From Leptospiraceae bacterium (GTDB taxonomy: Bacteria; Spirochaetota; Leptospiria; Leptospirales; Leptospiraceae), in assembly GCA_016711485.1 (NCBI GenBank), contig JADJSX010000013.1, positions 124,001 to 188,000 on the forward strand: a stretch of DNA of 64,000 bases, read 5' to 3'. The notes below the pieces were generated by a model. It was not told the DNA's origin and ran no database searches. It worked only from the letters and a program-made list of their open reading frames with translations. Positions 27,173 through 37,357 of the stretch are shown here, piece after piece (position 1 is the first letter of the stretch; each line of letters opens with the position of its first letter). The position numbers and the translations under genes are program-made.

Positions 27173-29455
27173 ATGCAAAAATCAAACGATATCCGCAAGG
27201 TTGCATTCCTTGGCGATTATCTTCCTCGCAAATGTGGCATAGCTACATTTACCACCGACCTACGCACCTCTATAGCGCAGGAGTTCAAAACTATGCAATG
27301 TCTAGTTGTTCCAGTCAATGATATAGAGAGTAATTATGATTATCCCACGGAAGTGCGATTTGAAATTGCAGAGCAAGATTTACCTTCTTACTTGCGTGCA
27401 GCTGATTTTTTAAATATAACTAATGTAGATGTATTATGTATTCAACATGAGTTTGGGATATATGGTGGTTTGGCGGGAAGTCATGTGCTTGCCCTAATGC
27501 ATGAATTACAAATGCCAATTGTCACAACACTTCATACTATATTACGCGAACCCAATTTAGAGCAAAGACGCGTTATGCGCGAATTGATACGACTATCTAC
27601 CCGCCTAGTTGTAATGACAGAGAAAGGAAAAGAATTTCTTCTCGATATTTACCAAGTGCCCGAAAATAAAATAGACCTAATTCCCCATGGAATTCCAGAT
27701 ATGCCTTTTGCTGATCCAAATTATTTTAAAGATGAGTTTGGCGTTGCCGGTAAACAGGTGTTACTCACATTCGGTCTTTTGTCTCCCAATAAAGGAATTG
27801 AATTTGCATTAAGAGCGCTTCCAAGAATTGTAAAAGATTTTCCGAATATAGTATTCATTGTAGTGGGACAGACTCATCCCAATCTACTTCGCAATGAAGG
27901 AGAGTTGTACCGATTAAGTCTCGAAAGATTGGCGAAAGATTTGGGAGTCCAGAAACATGTCGTTTTTTTTAATCGGTTTGTTGAGCAAGGCGAACTCATG
28001 CGTTTTATCGGAGCAGCAGATATATATTTAACTCCCTATCTCACGGAAGCACAAATTACATCTGGAACTTTGGCTTATGCATTTGGAGCGGGTAATGCTG
28101 TTATATCTACACCCTATTGGCACGCAAAAGAACTGTTAGCCAATAATCGAGGAAAGTTAATCCCCTTTCAGGATGCAAACTCCATTGCCGATGCTGTAAT
28201 TGATTTACTACATGATGAATCCTTTCGTCATTCTCTTCGTAAAAATGCATTTCAAATTGGAAGAGATATGGTTTGGAGTAATGTGGCTCGAAATTATGTA
28301 AAGTCTTTTTATCAGGCAGGTCAAGATCATAGTTTCGTAGGAAGAAAGTCTTCTCCTATTAAGACACTTGATGAACAGCCAGATCAATTACCTGCTTTAA
28401 AGTTTGATCATCTTTTCCGATTGAGTGATTCGACTGGAATTTTTCAACATGCTAGTTTTACCGTTCCCAATTTTGCAGAAGGATATTGCACCGACGATAA
28501 TGCGAGGGCATTACTGCTTACTTTGATGCTTAAAAAATCAGGAAATAGTGTTCACCGGATAAATGAATTAGCCGCTACTTATTCTGCGTTTTTAAATCAT
28601 GCATTTAATCGGCAAAGTCATCGGTTTCGAAATTTTATGAGTTTTGATAGGCGTTGGTTGGATGATGTTGGCTCTGAAGATTGTCATGGCCATGCACTCT
28701 GGGCTTTAGGTTATTGTGTAGGAAATGGGGAGAATGGAAGTTTGCCGATGCTTGCCGCTGAGCTATTTGAAAAGGCTTTACCTGTTGCGGCTGAATTTAC
28801 TTCTCCTCGCGCATGGGCATTAACACTCATTGGTATAGATCATTATCTAAAGCGGCTAAGCGGTGATAGACGAGCTAGTCAAATCCAAGAATCTTTAGTT
28901 GCTAAATTATTACAACGTTATGCGGATGCAGCGAGTGAAGATTGGCTGTGGTTTGAAGATATGCTTTCCTATGTAAATGCAAAACTTTCTCATGCATTGA
29001 TCTTGAGCGGTAAACGGACAAATAACCAGACTGCTCTCGATATTGGACTTAAAACATTACAATGGCTGGTTAAGTTACAAACCTCTGAGGCAGGTTCATT
29101 TCAACCAGTTGGATCGAATGGTTTTTTCCAAAAGGGAGGCGAGAGAGCAATTTTTGATCAACAGCCAATTGAAGCATATGCAATGGCATCTGCCTGCATA
29201 GAAGCATACTATGCGACAGGCGATATGCATTGGGCAACCGAAGCACGCAGGGCATTTGAATGGTTTTTAGGAAGAAATGATTTAGGATTAGCATTGTATG
29301 ATTCAAATACCGGAGGTTGTAGAGATGGACTTCATCGAGATCGAGTTAGTCAAAATGAAGGATGTGAGTCTACTCTTGCATTTCTATTAGCACTCAGTGA
29401 AATGCAGGGATTACAAAGCACTCTAATTAGTTTCAAAGATTCGATAGGAGAATAA
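27173..29455 (+). CDS. GT4-family glycosyltransferase with C-terminal helical (glycosidase-like) domain
   Basis: 760 residues. Residues 8-385 are a GT-B glycosyltransferase of family 4: KCGIATFTTDLR, LIPHGIP, TFGLLSPNKGIEFALRAL and the E-x7-G/A nucleotide-sugar pocket region (TPYLTEAQITSGTLAYA). Residues 410-760 form an alpha/alpha-type region rich in W and aromatic residues (AEGYCTDDNARALLL, DWLWFEDMLSYVNAKLSHAL), seen fused to GT4 in several phyla. The stop is 2 bp before the GH130 gene. The pair is probably involved in making or remodelling a mannose-containing glycan, which is inference from the families. Confidence 0.88.
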   Translation: MQKSNDIRKVAFLGDYLPRKCGIATFTTDLRTSIAQEFKTMQCLVVPVNDIESNYDYPTEVRFEIAEQDLPSYLRAADFLNITNVDVLCIQHEFGIYGGLAGSHVLALMHELQMPIVTTLHTILREPNLEQRRVMRELIRLSTRLVVMTEKGKEFLLDIYQVPENKIDLIPHGIPDMPFADPNYFKDEFGVAGKQVLLTFGLLSPNKGIEFALRALPRIVKDFPNIVFIVVGQTHPNLLRNEGELYRLSLERLAKDLGVQKHVVFFNRFVEQGELMRFIGAADIYLTPYLTEAQITSGTLAYAFGAGNAVISTPYWHAKELLANNRGKLIPFQDANSIADAVIDLLHDESFRHSLRKNAFQIGRDMVWSNVARNYVKSFYQAGQDHSFVGRKSSPIKTLDEQPDQLPALKFDHLFRLSDSTGIFQHASFTVPNFAEGYCTDDNARALLLTLMLKKSGNSVHRINELAATYSAFLNHAFNRQSHRFRNFMSFDRRWLDDVGSEDCHGHALWALGYCVGNGENGSLPMLAAELFEKALPVAAEFTSPRAWALTLIGIDHYLKRLSGDRRASQIQESLVAKLLQRYADAASEDWLWFEDMLSYVNAKLSHALILSGKRTNNQTALDIGLKTLQWLVKLQTSEAGSFQPVGSNGFFQKGGERAIFDQQPIEAYAMASACIEAYYATGDMHWATEARRAFEWFLGRNDLGLALYDSNTGGCRDGLHRDRVSQNEGCESTLAFLLALSEMQGLQSTLISFKDSIGE

Positions 29456-29457
29456 TT

Positions 29458-30960
29458 ATGGAAAAAGAAAAACATTCAAAAGAAATAGATAATTCGAAGA
29501 ATAAAATAGAAACTGTTCATGCAAAAAGAATTGGACCCACACTTACACCGGATCGTTCGCGTGTGTTAATGCGTCCGTTCTTCCCAGTGAAAAAAGAAAT
29601 AGCAAGAAGAATAGTTTCACAGGTAATGACTCTGACTGATTTAGAAGTCACTGATTTACTCACGCAAGTATTGGGTGAATTTGAAGATAGGCATGAGCAT
29701 GTGGAGCTAATCTTTAAAAACCGCTACTTACAAGTTCATAAATTCATAGGTGATTTAGAAGATACTTCCGTTGAGCGGCAAACATTAATTGGCTCTTACT
29801 TTTCACATGAATATTCTCCTGAATCAGCGGCATTGTTTAATCCTTCTATTGTTCTTCATCCCGACCAAACAGGACTTCCTTCTGGATCTATTCGTTTTAT
29901 CTTAAGTCTTCGGGCAACAGGAGAAGGACATATTTCTTCTATAACATTTCGAACAGGCAATATAAACGCAAAACATAGAGTTACCCTTACACCATCTGTT
30001 CCATTTGTAGTAGAGCCAAAACCAATAACTAACTTAGTGTATGAGAAGGGGCTATTTGCTCGTAAACTCAAAGAGGCAGGGTTGACTAACTATTTTTGTG
30101 GGCAAGTATTAGAGCAATTAGATGAGAAATTTATTTTAGATGATTTGCGAACGGTGCTTGAAAAAGAAAGTAAAAAGATGGGCTCCTTTGACGTAATCAT
30201 AGATCGTGCTGCTCATGGTATATTGCTATTAGCCGAATCTAACTTTGAAGTAGAGTTTAATATAAATAGTCAAACTTCTCAGAGAGTTTTGTTTCCTTCT
30301 GTGCCTAGTCAGAGTAATGGAATTGAAGATGCGAGATTTGTTCGCTTCGAAGAGGAGGATCATAGTTTTACTTATTATGCAACCTACACAGCCTATGATG
30401 GTAAAATAACTTTACCACAAATGTTAGAAACAAAAGATTTTGTGCACTTTAAATTTCTTACACTCAATGGACCAGCAGTGCAAAACAAAGGTATGGCTTT
30501 ATTTCCCAAAAGAATAAATGGAGCCTACGCAATGTTATCCCGTCAAGACGATGAGAATATTCTACTTATGTATTCGGATAATATTCATTTCTGGCAAACA
30601 CCTACCTTACTCTTAAAACCAAAAGAACCCTGGGAATTTGTAAAAATTGGTACTTGTGGATCACCAATTGAGACTGATGCTGGTTGGTTGGTTTTAAGTC
30701 ATGGAGTAGGACCGATGCGCAGATACTGTTTGGGTGCATTTTTATTGGATTTAAAAGATCCTTCGCGGGTAATCGGTCGTTTGCGTGAACCACTTCTTGT
30801 TCCGAACGAAGCTGAAAGAGAAGGTTATGTTCCAAATGTTGTATATACTTGTGGTTCTATTTTGCATGGGAAAGAATTGATTATCCCCTACGCGATGAGC
30901 GATTATGGAACAAGTTTTGCATCCGTAGGTCTAGAGGAACTTTTAGCTGCAATGGTCTGA
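29458..30960 (+). CDS. glycoside hydrolase family 130 protein (beta-mannoside phosphorylase-like)
   Basis: 500 residues. The five-bladed propeller family is recognised from GSYFSHEYSPESAALFNPSI, GIEDARFVRFEEED, MALFPKRINGAYAMLSRQD and GCGSPI-like GTCGSPIETDAG. Family members phosphorolyse beta-mannosides such as mannosyl-glucose or mannan oligomers. The conserved Asp in GIEDARF is present. It is directly downstream of the GT4 protein, an arrangement found in many bacteria, and lacks a signal peptide, so it acts in the cytoplasm. Confidence 0.85.
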   Translation: MEKEKHSKEIDNSKNKIETVHAKRIGPTLTPDRSRVLMRPFFPVKKEIARRIVSQVMTLTDLEVTDLLTQVLGEFEDRHEHVELIFKNRYLQVHKFIGDLEDTSVERQTLIGSYFSHEYSPESAALFNPSIVLHPDQTGLPSGSIRFILSLRATGEGHISSITFRTGNINAKHRVTLTPSVPFVVEPKPITNLVYEKGLFARKLKEAGLTNYFCGQVLEQLDEKFILDDLRTVLEKESKKMGSFDVIIDRAAHGILLLAESNFEVEFNINSQTSQRVLFPSVPSQSNGIEDARFVRFEEEDHSFTYYATYTAYDGKITLPQMLETKDFVHFKFLTLNGPAVQNKGMALFPKRINGAYAMLSRQDDENILLMYSDNIHFWQTPTLLLKPKEPWEFVKIGTCGSPIETDAGWLVLSHGVGPMRRYCLGAFLLDLKDPSRVIGRLREPLLVPNEAEREGYVPNVVYTCGSILHGKELIIPYAMSDYGTSFASVGLEELLAAMV

Positions 30961-30976
30961 TCAAAAAAAAATCAAT

Positions 30977-31453
30977 CTACTGACCTAAAATACATCGCAC
31001 ATAATAGAAATTACCTTTTGTAGCGTTGCCTACACTGCCGTTTGAAAAATTTACAAAAAAAGCGGTAGTCGCTCCATTTGGATGAGAAGTAGACGACCAA
31101 TAATTTCCAATTGGGTTAGAAGGGAAATTAGCAGAGTTTAGGGTTGGTTCACTTGTTTTTGTAGAATCAACTAGTGTCTTTAATTCATTGATTTGAGGCA
31201 CACGCCAAATTTTCCCATCTCTTAGGGCTAAATTATTGCAATAGGAAATAGCATTACTCCAAGTTAAAGTAGTCGCTGTTACCGAACAGGTAGAATTACT
31301 GCTTTGCCCAAGACTGCATTTTTGCCAAGTAAGTCCTGATCTACTGTCAGTGAAAACTTCTCCGACAGAGTCTGGAGGTGCTTCTTGTGCAAAAATGATA
31401 GATGTAATTAAAAATATTACTGATATTGTAGGGATTAAAAGTTTGCGATACAT
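30977..31453 (-). CDS. exported DUF1566 (Lcl-like) protein
   Basis: 158 residues with a signal peptide (LLIPTISVIFLITSIIFA). The mature part matches DUF1566: FTDSRSGLTWQKCS, WSNAISYCNNLAL, WRVPQINELKTLVD, NYWSSTSHPNG and the closing YVRCILG. Such domains have a C-type-lectin-like fold and occur on surface adhesins. It is convergent with the GH130 gene. Confidence 0.8.
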   Translation of the reverse strand: MYRKLLIPTISVIFLITSIIFAQEAPPDSVGEVFTDSRSGLTWQKCSLGQSSNSTCSVTATTLTWSNAISYCNNLALRDGKIWRVPQINELKTLVDSTKTSEPTLNSANFPSNPIGNYWSSTSHPNGATTAFFVNFSNGSVGNATKGNFYYVRCILGQ

Positions 31454-31499
31454 TTCGTTTTTTCCTTTCTGTATTTTTTAATGATTGTAAATAATAAAA

Positions 31500-31700
31500 C
31501 TATTGAGAGACACAACGTACATAGTTGGTAATAGTCTTCAGGCCATTGCTTGTATTTGCATTCGAGAAATTGACTCCCCATGCATTATTTGTATTCGAAG
31601 CGAACTCCGTAGAAGTCCAATAAAGATCATTCACATTTGCCGGAAAATACAATGTATCTAAGAAAGAAATTGAATCTCCATAATCAGGAAGACATTCAAA
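31500..31700 (-). pseudogene. second DUF1566 protein, C-terminal remnant
   Basis: The minus strand reads RFECLPDYGDSISFLDTLYF, VNDLYWTSTEFASNTNNAWG and NYVRCVSQ-stop, a diverged DUF1566 C-terminus. No start or signal peptide precedes it. It lies about 50 bp upstream of the intact copy and is probably a broken tandem duplicate. Confidence 0.7.
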
Positions 31701-31897
31701 TCTCAGAAATATTTATCTAGATTTTTTTCTAGAATCTAACAACTGAAATCTAATCAAATAAGGAGAACGATATGTGAAAACCAATATACAATTAGGAATT
31801 CGTCACTAGAAAGAAGTCAAAATTATTTTATTTTTCGATCTCTAGTCAATAAATTTTAGTTTACGAAAACATAGGTGTAGTGAATTTGTAATAGAGA

Positions 31898-34279
31898 ATG
31901 AAAGATACAGATATTATAAAACCAATTTTAATTAATAAATTGACTCTTAAATTTAACGATGTAGCTTTCGAAAAAAACTTCAAAGATAATTACTATATAG
32001 ATTCACTTCCCATTCATCGATTCGCAATTATCCTTGCCGTAATTTTATATGCGTTATTCGCCTATCTTGACATATGGATGTCCCCTATTTCAAAAGAAAA
32101 AATTTGGTTTATCCGTTTTGGAATTGTAGTGCCAACTTTAATTATTACTTTCATTTCTACTTTTTTTTCTGCCTTCAAAAATATCAACCAATGGTTGTTT
32201 GCCGCTAACGGGATTTTTCTAGGGCTTGGAATCGTCACAATGATCGGATTGACTGACGAGAAAGAACTTGGGCATAACTATTATTTTACAGGGCTCCTTC
32301 TTGTAATAATGTGGATTTATACTTTCTCTCGTTTACGTTTTGCTTTAGCAACTTTCTCAGCATGGTTAGTAACGACCGCTTATTTTTTTGTCATTATTTA
32401 TATTCACAATATTCTTTCTGTATCCCCTGCTCTATTTCTAAATCATCTCTTTTTTTTCATGAGTTCAAACATCATCGGAATCTTTGCAGTTTATTATTTT
32501 GAATTTTATTATAGAAAAAATTTCATTCATATCAATAACATAGAATTGAAACGGGAAAAACAACTCAATGAACGATTAATTAAAATTGATAAAATCAAAG
32601 ATGAATTTCTATCCAATACATCACACGAACTCCGAACTCCAGTTCACGGGATAATCGGTATTAGTGAATCTCTCATTGATGGGGCTACAGGTAAACTACA
32701 ACCGGAGACTATTCGAAATCTAAAAATGGTTGTTTCTAGCGGAAAACGATTATCTAACTTAATTAACGATATACTGGATTTTTCAAAACTTAAAAATAGA
32801 GACATTGACTTACAAAGTCAATCAACCGATATAAGGCAATTATTCGAAATAGTTATTTCAGTAATTAAATCAACCATGAAAGGAAATGGAATTACAATCT
32901 ATAACGAAATTTCCGAATTTATACCCTCTGTTTATGGAGATGAAAATAGAATTCAACAAATTATCTACAATCTAATTGGAAATGCTGTTAAATTCACAAA
33001 TAGTGGATACGTTAAAGTATCCGCTACTGAAAAGAATGATTTCGTAGAAATATGTGTAGAAGATTCTGGTATTGGAATTGATAAAAATAAATTCGAAGAT
33101 ATTTTTAAATCATTCGAACAAGCGGACAGTTCAATTGCTCGCAACTACGGTGGAACAGGAATTGGTTTAAGTATTACAAAAAAATTAGTAGAATTACATA
33201 AGGGACAAATTTGGGTCGAATCAGAACTCGGATTGGGTTCCAAATTTTATTTTACACTCCCAAAAAGCCAAACAGACGCTGAAAAAAAAGTAATAAAAAC
33301 TGATCCAGAAATTTCATTGGAGGCGGAAAACGAATTTCCTATAGAGGAAATTTCTATGATTCTAAAAACAGAAAATGAAAACACAAAAGTAAAAATTTTA
33401 GTCGTCGATGATGAACTCATTAATGTGCAAGTCCTTACTAACCATCTTTCCTTACAAAGTTATCAAGTCGATACTGCATCCGATGGAATTGAAGCTCTAA
33501 AAAAAATCAAAGACAATGATTATGATTTAGTATTATTAGATATTATGATGCCCAAGATGTCAGGTTATGAAGTGTGCAATAATTTAAGAGAAGTAAAGTC
33601 TATTTATGATTTGCCTGTAATTATGCTAACAGCCAAAAATCAGCCGCAAGATATTGTAGTAGGATTCGATATGGGAGCAAATGACTATTTGGTGAAACCT
33701 TTTGAGAAGACCGAACTTCTTGCTAGAGTCAAAACTTTAGTCTCTTTAAAAATGTCTGTCAGAGATGCAATTGAAAATGCAAAACTTGCGAATACAGACA
33801 TGTTAACTGGGCTGGATAATCGTCGTTATCTATTTGAGCAAGCTAATCATGAATTTGATTTGGCAAAAGGGTCAAATAAAAATTTATCTCTACTTATGCT
33901 CGACATCGATCATTTTAAAAAGTTCAACGATACCTATGGTCACGATACGGGTGACGAAATAATTAAAATGGTTGCTCGCGGACTACGTAAGGCAACACGT
34001 GAATTAGACATCATAGGACGATACGGCGGAGAAGAGTTTACCGTAATTCTTCCGAATACAGACAGCGTAGAAGCTATGGCAGTGGCAGAAAACATACGCA
34101 AAACCATAGAACAGAGGACATTCATATCAGAAAAATACGGTGAATTAAAATGCACTATCAGTATAGGTGTCGCAGTTTTATCCAAACACTCCTACAAAAT
34201 ACAAGATCTATTTAAAATGGCGGATAACAATCTATATACCGCAAAACGAAATGGACGAAATAGAGTAGAAATTGACTAG
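31898..34279 (+). CDS. membrane hybrid histidine kinase-receiver-diguanylate cyclase
   Basis: 793 residues. About six membrane segments lie at 40-210, then a HisKA domain (His243 in NTSHELRTPVHG), an HATPase (NLIGNAVKFT, GGTGIGLSI), a receiver (VDDELIN; phospho-acceptor Asp548 in LLDIMMPKMSG; Lys in VKPF) and a GGDEF domain with intact active site GGEEF at 710-714. RELD five residues before it is an I-site for product inhibition. One protein thus holds sensor, kinase, receiver and c-di-GMP synthase, which implies phosphorylation-controlled cyclase activity. No operon partner. Confidence 0.92.
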   Translation: MKDTDIIKPILINKLTLKFNDVAFEKNFKDNYYIDSLPIHRFAIILAVILYALFAYLDIWMSPISKEKIWFIRFGIVVPTLIITFISTFFSAFKNINQWLFAANGIFLGLGIVTMIGLTDEKELGHNYYFTGLLLVIMWIYTFSRLRFALATFSAWLVTTAYFFVIIYIHNILSVSPALFLNHLFFFMSSNIIGIFAVYYFEFYYRKNFIHINNIELKREKQLNERLIKIDKIKDEFLSNTSHELRTPVHGIIGISESLIDGATGKLQPETIRNLKMVVSSGKRLSNLINDILDFSKLKNRDIDLQSQSTDIRQLFEIVISVIKSTMKGNGITIYNEISEFIPSVYGDENRIQQIIYNLIGNAVKFTNSGYVKVSATEKNDFVEICVEDSGIGIDKNKFEDIFKSFEQADSSIARNYGGTGIGLSITKKLVELHKGQIWVESELGLGSKFYFTLPKSQTDAEKKVIKTDPEISLEAENEFPIEEISMILKTENENTKVKILVVDDELINVQVLTNHLSLQSYQVDTASDGIEALKKIKDNDYDLVLLDIMMPKMSGYEVCNNLREVKSIYDLPVIMLTAKNQPQDIVVGFDMGANDYLVKPFEKTELLARVKTLVSLKMSVRDAIENAKLANTDMLTGLDNRRYLFEQANHEFDLAKGSNKNLSLLMLDIDHFKKFNDTYGHDTGDEIIKMVARGLRKATRELDIIGRYGGEEFTVILPNTDSVEAMAVAENIRKTIEQRTFISEKYGELKCTISIGVAVLSKHSYKIQDLFKMADNNLYTAKRNGRNRVEID

Positions 34280-34341
34280 TTCAAATATTCGAATAATATA
34301 AATCACAGTTCAAAGATTAAAAAATTATTTCACTCCAAAAT

Positions 34342-35289
34342 TCAATCAATCGAATGTAAAAATTTCACCATGGACTCATCTCTTTCGGATATCGTATCAA
34401 AAACCATTCCATAGTGGTTTGTAGATAACTCTAATCCGATTGCATTTGGAATACGCCTGAGCATTTCTGCAAAACTTTTTTGGGGAAGCAGGTCATCGTT
34501 CGGAAATAAATTCATTTTGGTAGCTCGAAACAATAGAGTGGGACAGAGAATTTTCTCGAATTCTAAACTTTTTCCTTGTTTAATTTTTTTTATGGTTTCA
34601 AAAGGACTCATAAAAAGTTGCTTAAATATTTGTAATGGATAAATGGCTCCACCCATTTGTTTTAATTCGTCTTCCATTACATAGGGCGGCATATGGCAAG
34701 TATACCCTCCATTGACTGAATGTAATTCTTTAATAAAATAATTTTCAATCGCCAAAGTCCAGTTTGGTATCAATGGGGAGTCTTTAATTTGTTGTAAGTA
34801 AGTATTTTGGTCAGGGAAAATTTTTCCCAATCTTTCGTAAGACGGTTGAAGTACTTTTAGAATTTTTAATTTTTGAAAAGTAGATAGTATTCCGCCGCCA
34901 TCCATTAGAATTAATCCTTTTACTAATTCGGGAAAATGAATTGCAAATCTGACTGCAAGCATTGCTCCAAAAGAGTGTCCGAGAAGAATTACTTTTTTTA
35001 ACTTGTAGTGCTCTATTATTTTTCTGAGATCTTCGATATGATTTAAGAATCCGTATTCTATTCTCTCTTTTGTGGAAAATCCGCGTCCTCGTAAGTCATA
35101 GGCATACACTGAATAGCCTTTTGAATGTAGATATTGGGAAAGTTTATCCCAAGAATACAAATTTCCAGAAAGTCCGTGTAAACAAATAATTGGATTTTTC
35201 TTTCCTTTCCGTATCTCAATATGAATTTCAATTCCATTTATAGAAATGAATTCTTCCTTGATAGTTTTAGATTTATTTTTTTTTGCCAT
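34342..35289 (-). CDS. alpha/beta hydrolase
   Basis: 315 residues. The oxyanion motif LHGLSGNLYSWDK, the nucleophile elbow GHSFGAM and a C-terminal catalytic His (TNHYGMV) mark a soluble alpha/beta hydrolase, possibly an esterase, lipase or epoxide hydrolase. The substrate is not readable. It is convergent with the hybrid kinase. Confidence 0.88.
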   Translation of the reverse strand: MAKKNKSKTIKEEFISINGIEIHIEIRKGKKNPIICLHGLSGNLYSWDKLSQYLHSKGYSVYAYDLRGRGFSTKERIEYGFLNHIEDLRKIIEHYKLKKVILLGHSFGAMLAVRFAIHFPELVKGLILMDGGGILSTFQKLKILKVLQPSYERLGKIFPDQNTYLQQIKDSPLIPNWTLAIENYFIKELHSVNGGYTCHMPPYVMEDELKQMGGAIYPLQIFKQLFMSPFETIKKIKQGKSLEFEKILCPTLLFRATKMNLFPNDDLLPQKSFAEMLRRIPNAIGLELSTNHYGMVFDTISERDESMVKFLHSID

Positions 35290-35308
35290 CTGGATTTTCC
35301 TATCTTCT

Positions 35309-35496
35309 ATCGGTGTTAATCGGTGGTAATTGGTGGTATTCTTTAATTTTTTTTCTTAACTGTAACATATTCTACTAACCATATCAATCCACACACAAAC
35401 CATTATTGAATTTGAAATCAAATTTCCTTTAATTAGAAATCTATTTGTAACAATGTTACTAGAGATTGAACTTATTACAAAATAAAGGAACCGACC
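35309..35496 (+). promoter_or_regulatory. leader of the OlsB-like gene with a palindrome
   Basis: GTAACAATGTTAC (35447-35459) is a perfect 5-bp-arm palindrome 38 bp upstream of the ATG. AAAGGA lies 8 bases before the ATG. The left end carries the motif CGGTGTTAATCGGTGGTAAT. The palindrome as operator is only a suggestion. Confidence 0.3.
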
Positions 35497-36273
35497 ATGA
35501 TAACGAAAGAGTTAAACATTGTATTACCAGCCACTAGAAATTTAGAAGTGAGACTTGCCGAAAACCAATTAGAAGTTGAACAAGCATTAGCCCTTCGGTA
35601 TGAAGTATTTAACGAAGAAATGGGAGAAGGTTTACTCGCTTCAAGAGAAACCAAAAAAGATAGAGATAATTATGATTACTATTGTCATCACTTAATCGTT
35701 CTAGACAAGGATAGAAATAATAAAGTAGTTGGAACCTATCGCATTCTTCCAAAAGAAATCGCTCTAAAAAACATTGGTTTTTATTCCGAAAATGAATTTG
35801 ACTTAACTAATATCTATTCTTTGAAAGAAGGTGTCGCAGAGGTGGGAAGAAGTTGTGTTCATCCTGAATATCGTGGGGGAAGCGTTATTTCCCTTCTTTG
35901 GATTGGGCTTGGGACTTATATGAAAGAGAATAATATTCGATATCTTATGGGTTGCGGGTCGATTCATAATACAAATCCGTTACATGGTTCAGAAGTATAT
36001 GCCTATTTAAAACACAACCAAGCTCTAGCGCATGAGAAATTCTTTGTTCACCCAAAAGAATCATACAAATTACTTGGATTTGATTCTAATTATGTAATCG
36101 AAAACATAAAAGAAACAAATAAAAAAATTCCTCCCCTTATTAAAGGATACATAAGATTAGGCGCAAAAATTTCTGGCTTTCCTGCCCTCGATCTAGAATT
36201 TGGTACCATTGATGTATTTGTAATCTTCGACTCAGAAAAAATTAACGAAAAGTATGGTAAACACTATTTATAA
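35497..36273 (+). CDS. OlsB-like acyltransferase (L-ornithine N-alpha-acyltransferase family)
   Basis: 258 residues of the COG3176 GNAT-like family: LALRYEVFNEEMGEG, YYCHHLIVLD, VVGTYRILP, EVGRSCVHPEYRGG and YLMGCGSIH. OlsB transfers a 3-hydroxyacyl chain from ACP to ornithine, giving lyso-ornithine lipid. No OlsA (O-acyltransferase) is next to it, so either olsA is elsewhere or the product is an N-acyl amino acid. The stop overlaps the following M14 gene by one base (TAATG). Confidence 0.82.
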   Translation: MITKELNIVLPATRNLEVRLAENQLEVEQALALRYEVFNEEMGEGLLASRETKKDRDNYDYYCHHLIVLDKDRNNKVVGTYRILPKEIALKNIGFYSENEFDLTNIYSLKEGVAEVGRSCVHPEYRGGSVISLLWIGLGTYMKENNIRYLMGCGSIHNTNPLHGSEVYAYLKHNQALAHEKFFVHPKESYKLLGFDSNYVIENIKETNKKIPPLIKGYIRLGAKISGFPALDLEFGTIDVFVIFDSEKINEKYGKHYL

Positions 36274-37262
36274 TGTTACGTGGAATTAAAAGATTAAATC
36301 GATATGAAAACAGAATTTTATCAATAGCAAAAGCAGGCGGCAACCTAGTTCGCCTGCGGCAATTTGGGTTTTCCTCTAAAACAAAAGAAGGATTTCGTTT
36401 TCCAATTTATGTTTTAGAAATCGGTAAACCCAAAGCAATTAAAAAAAATCCCTCCGGTCTTGTTGCCGGTGTCCATGGATTAGAAACCATTGGAATACGT
36501 GTTCTACTAGATTTTTTAGATCATATTTTCAAAAAAACAGGTGAGGAAATTTTAGACGAAATTAAAAGCGGCAAACTCGGAATTGCCTGTATTCCCATAT
36601 TGAACCCGGGTGGAGTTGCACTAACAACCAGATCAAATCCAAAGGGAGTTGACCTCATGCGAAACTCAGGCGTAGATGCAGAAAAAGCCCCTTTCTTTTT
36701 TGGAGGACATAGGATAACCAATAGTTTACCCTACTATCGCGGAAATTCATTACAACCGGAAAGTAAAGTATTGTATCATTTTTTAAAAGAGTATTTTTTC
36801 CCTGTAAAAAATTCACTCCTTCCTATCATTGATATTCATTCTGGTTACGGAACGATTGATCACGTGTGGTGGCCGTATGCGAGAACACATAAGGAATGCG
36901 AAGATGATTTTTTATTTCATAAAATTTCAAACCACCTCGCACAAGAAAAAAATCATACAAGTTATAAGTTCGGACCTCAAAGCGAAACGTATACAACTCA
37001 TGGCGACTTATGGGATATGCTCTACGATCAGTTTTTAAAAAAACAAGAAACTCGAAAACCAAAACACAATTCTCGTTTACTACCTCTTACCCTAGAGATA
37101 GGAACTTGGGCAGACTTAAAACAAAATCCACTCAAACTCCTTAAAAAAAGAGGAATTTTTAACCCCGCAAGAGAAAATAAAAAAAAATCAATCGAAAGCC
37201 ATCGGAAATTTTTAATGGACGTACTTCGAATCTCCCAAACAAAACAACAAGATTGGATTTGA
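36273..37262 (+). CDS. M14-family zinc carboxypeptidase-like protein
   Basis: 329 residues. The metal ligands follow the M14 plan: AGVHGLETIG (H-x-x-E near 69-72), DIHSGYG for the third His, and TLEIG for the catalytic Glu; GVDLMRN replaces the usual NRN. It resembles the succinylglutamate desuccinylase/aspartoacylase and zinc carboxypeptidase group. It lacks a signal peptide and is translationally coupled to the OlsB-like gene, so it could act on an N-acyl amino acid or peptide inside the cell (inference). Confidence 0.8.
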   Translation: MLRGIKRLNRYENRILSIAKAGGNLVRLRQFGFSSKTKEGFRFPIYVLEIGKPKAIKKNPSGLVAGVHGLETIGIRVLLDFLDHIFKKTGEEILDEIKSGKLGIACIPILNPGGVALTTRSNPKGVDLMRNSGVDAEKAPFFFGGHRITNSLPYYRGNSLQPESKVLYHFLKEYFFPVKNSLLPIIDIHSGYGTIDHVWWPYARTHKECEDDFLFHKISNHLAQEKNHTSYKFGPQSETYTTHGDLWDMLYDQFLKKQETRKPKHNSRLLPLTLEIGTWADLKQNPLKLLKKRGIFNPARENKKKSIESHRKFLMDVLRISQTKQQDWI

Positions 37263-37357
37263 ATTATATCCTTATCTTCCAGTATCAGAAAAACTAGTAA
37301 AGAAATTCTTGAACTTTTTTGTCAACTCCACATCATGTATTTGGAAACAAAGTCATC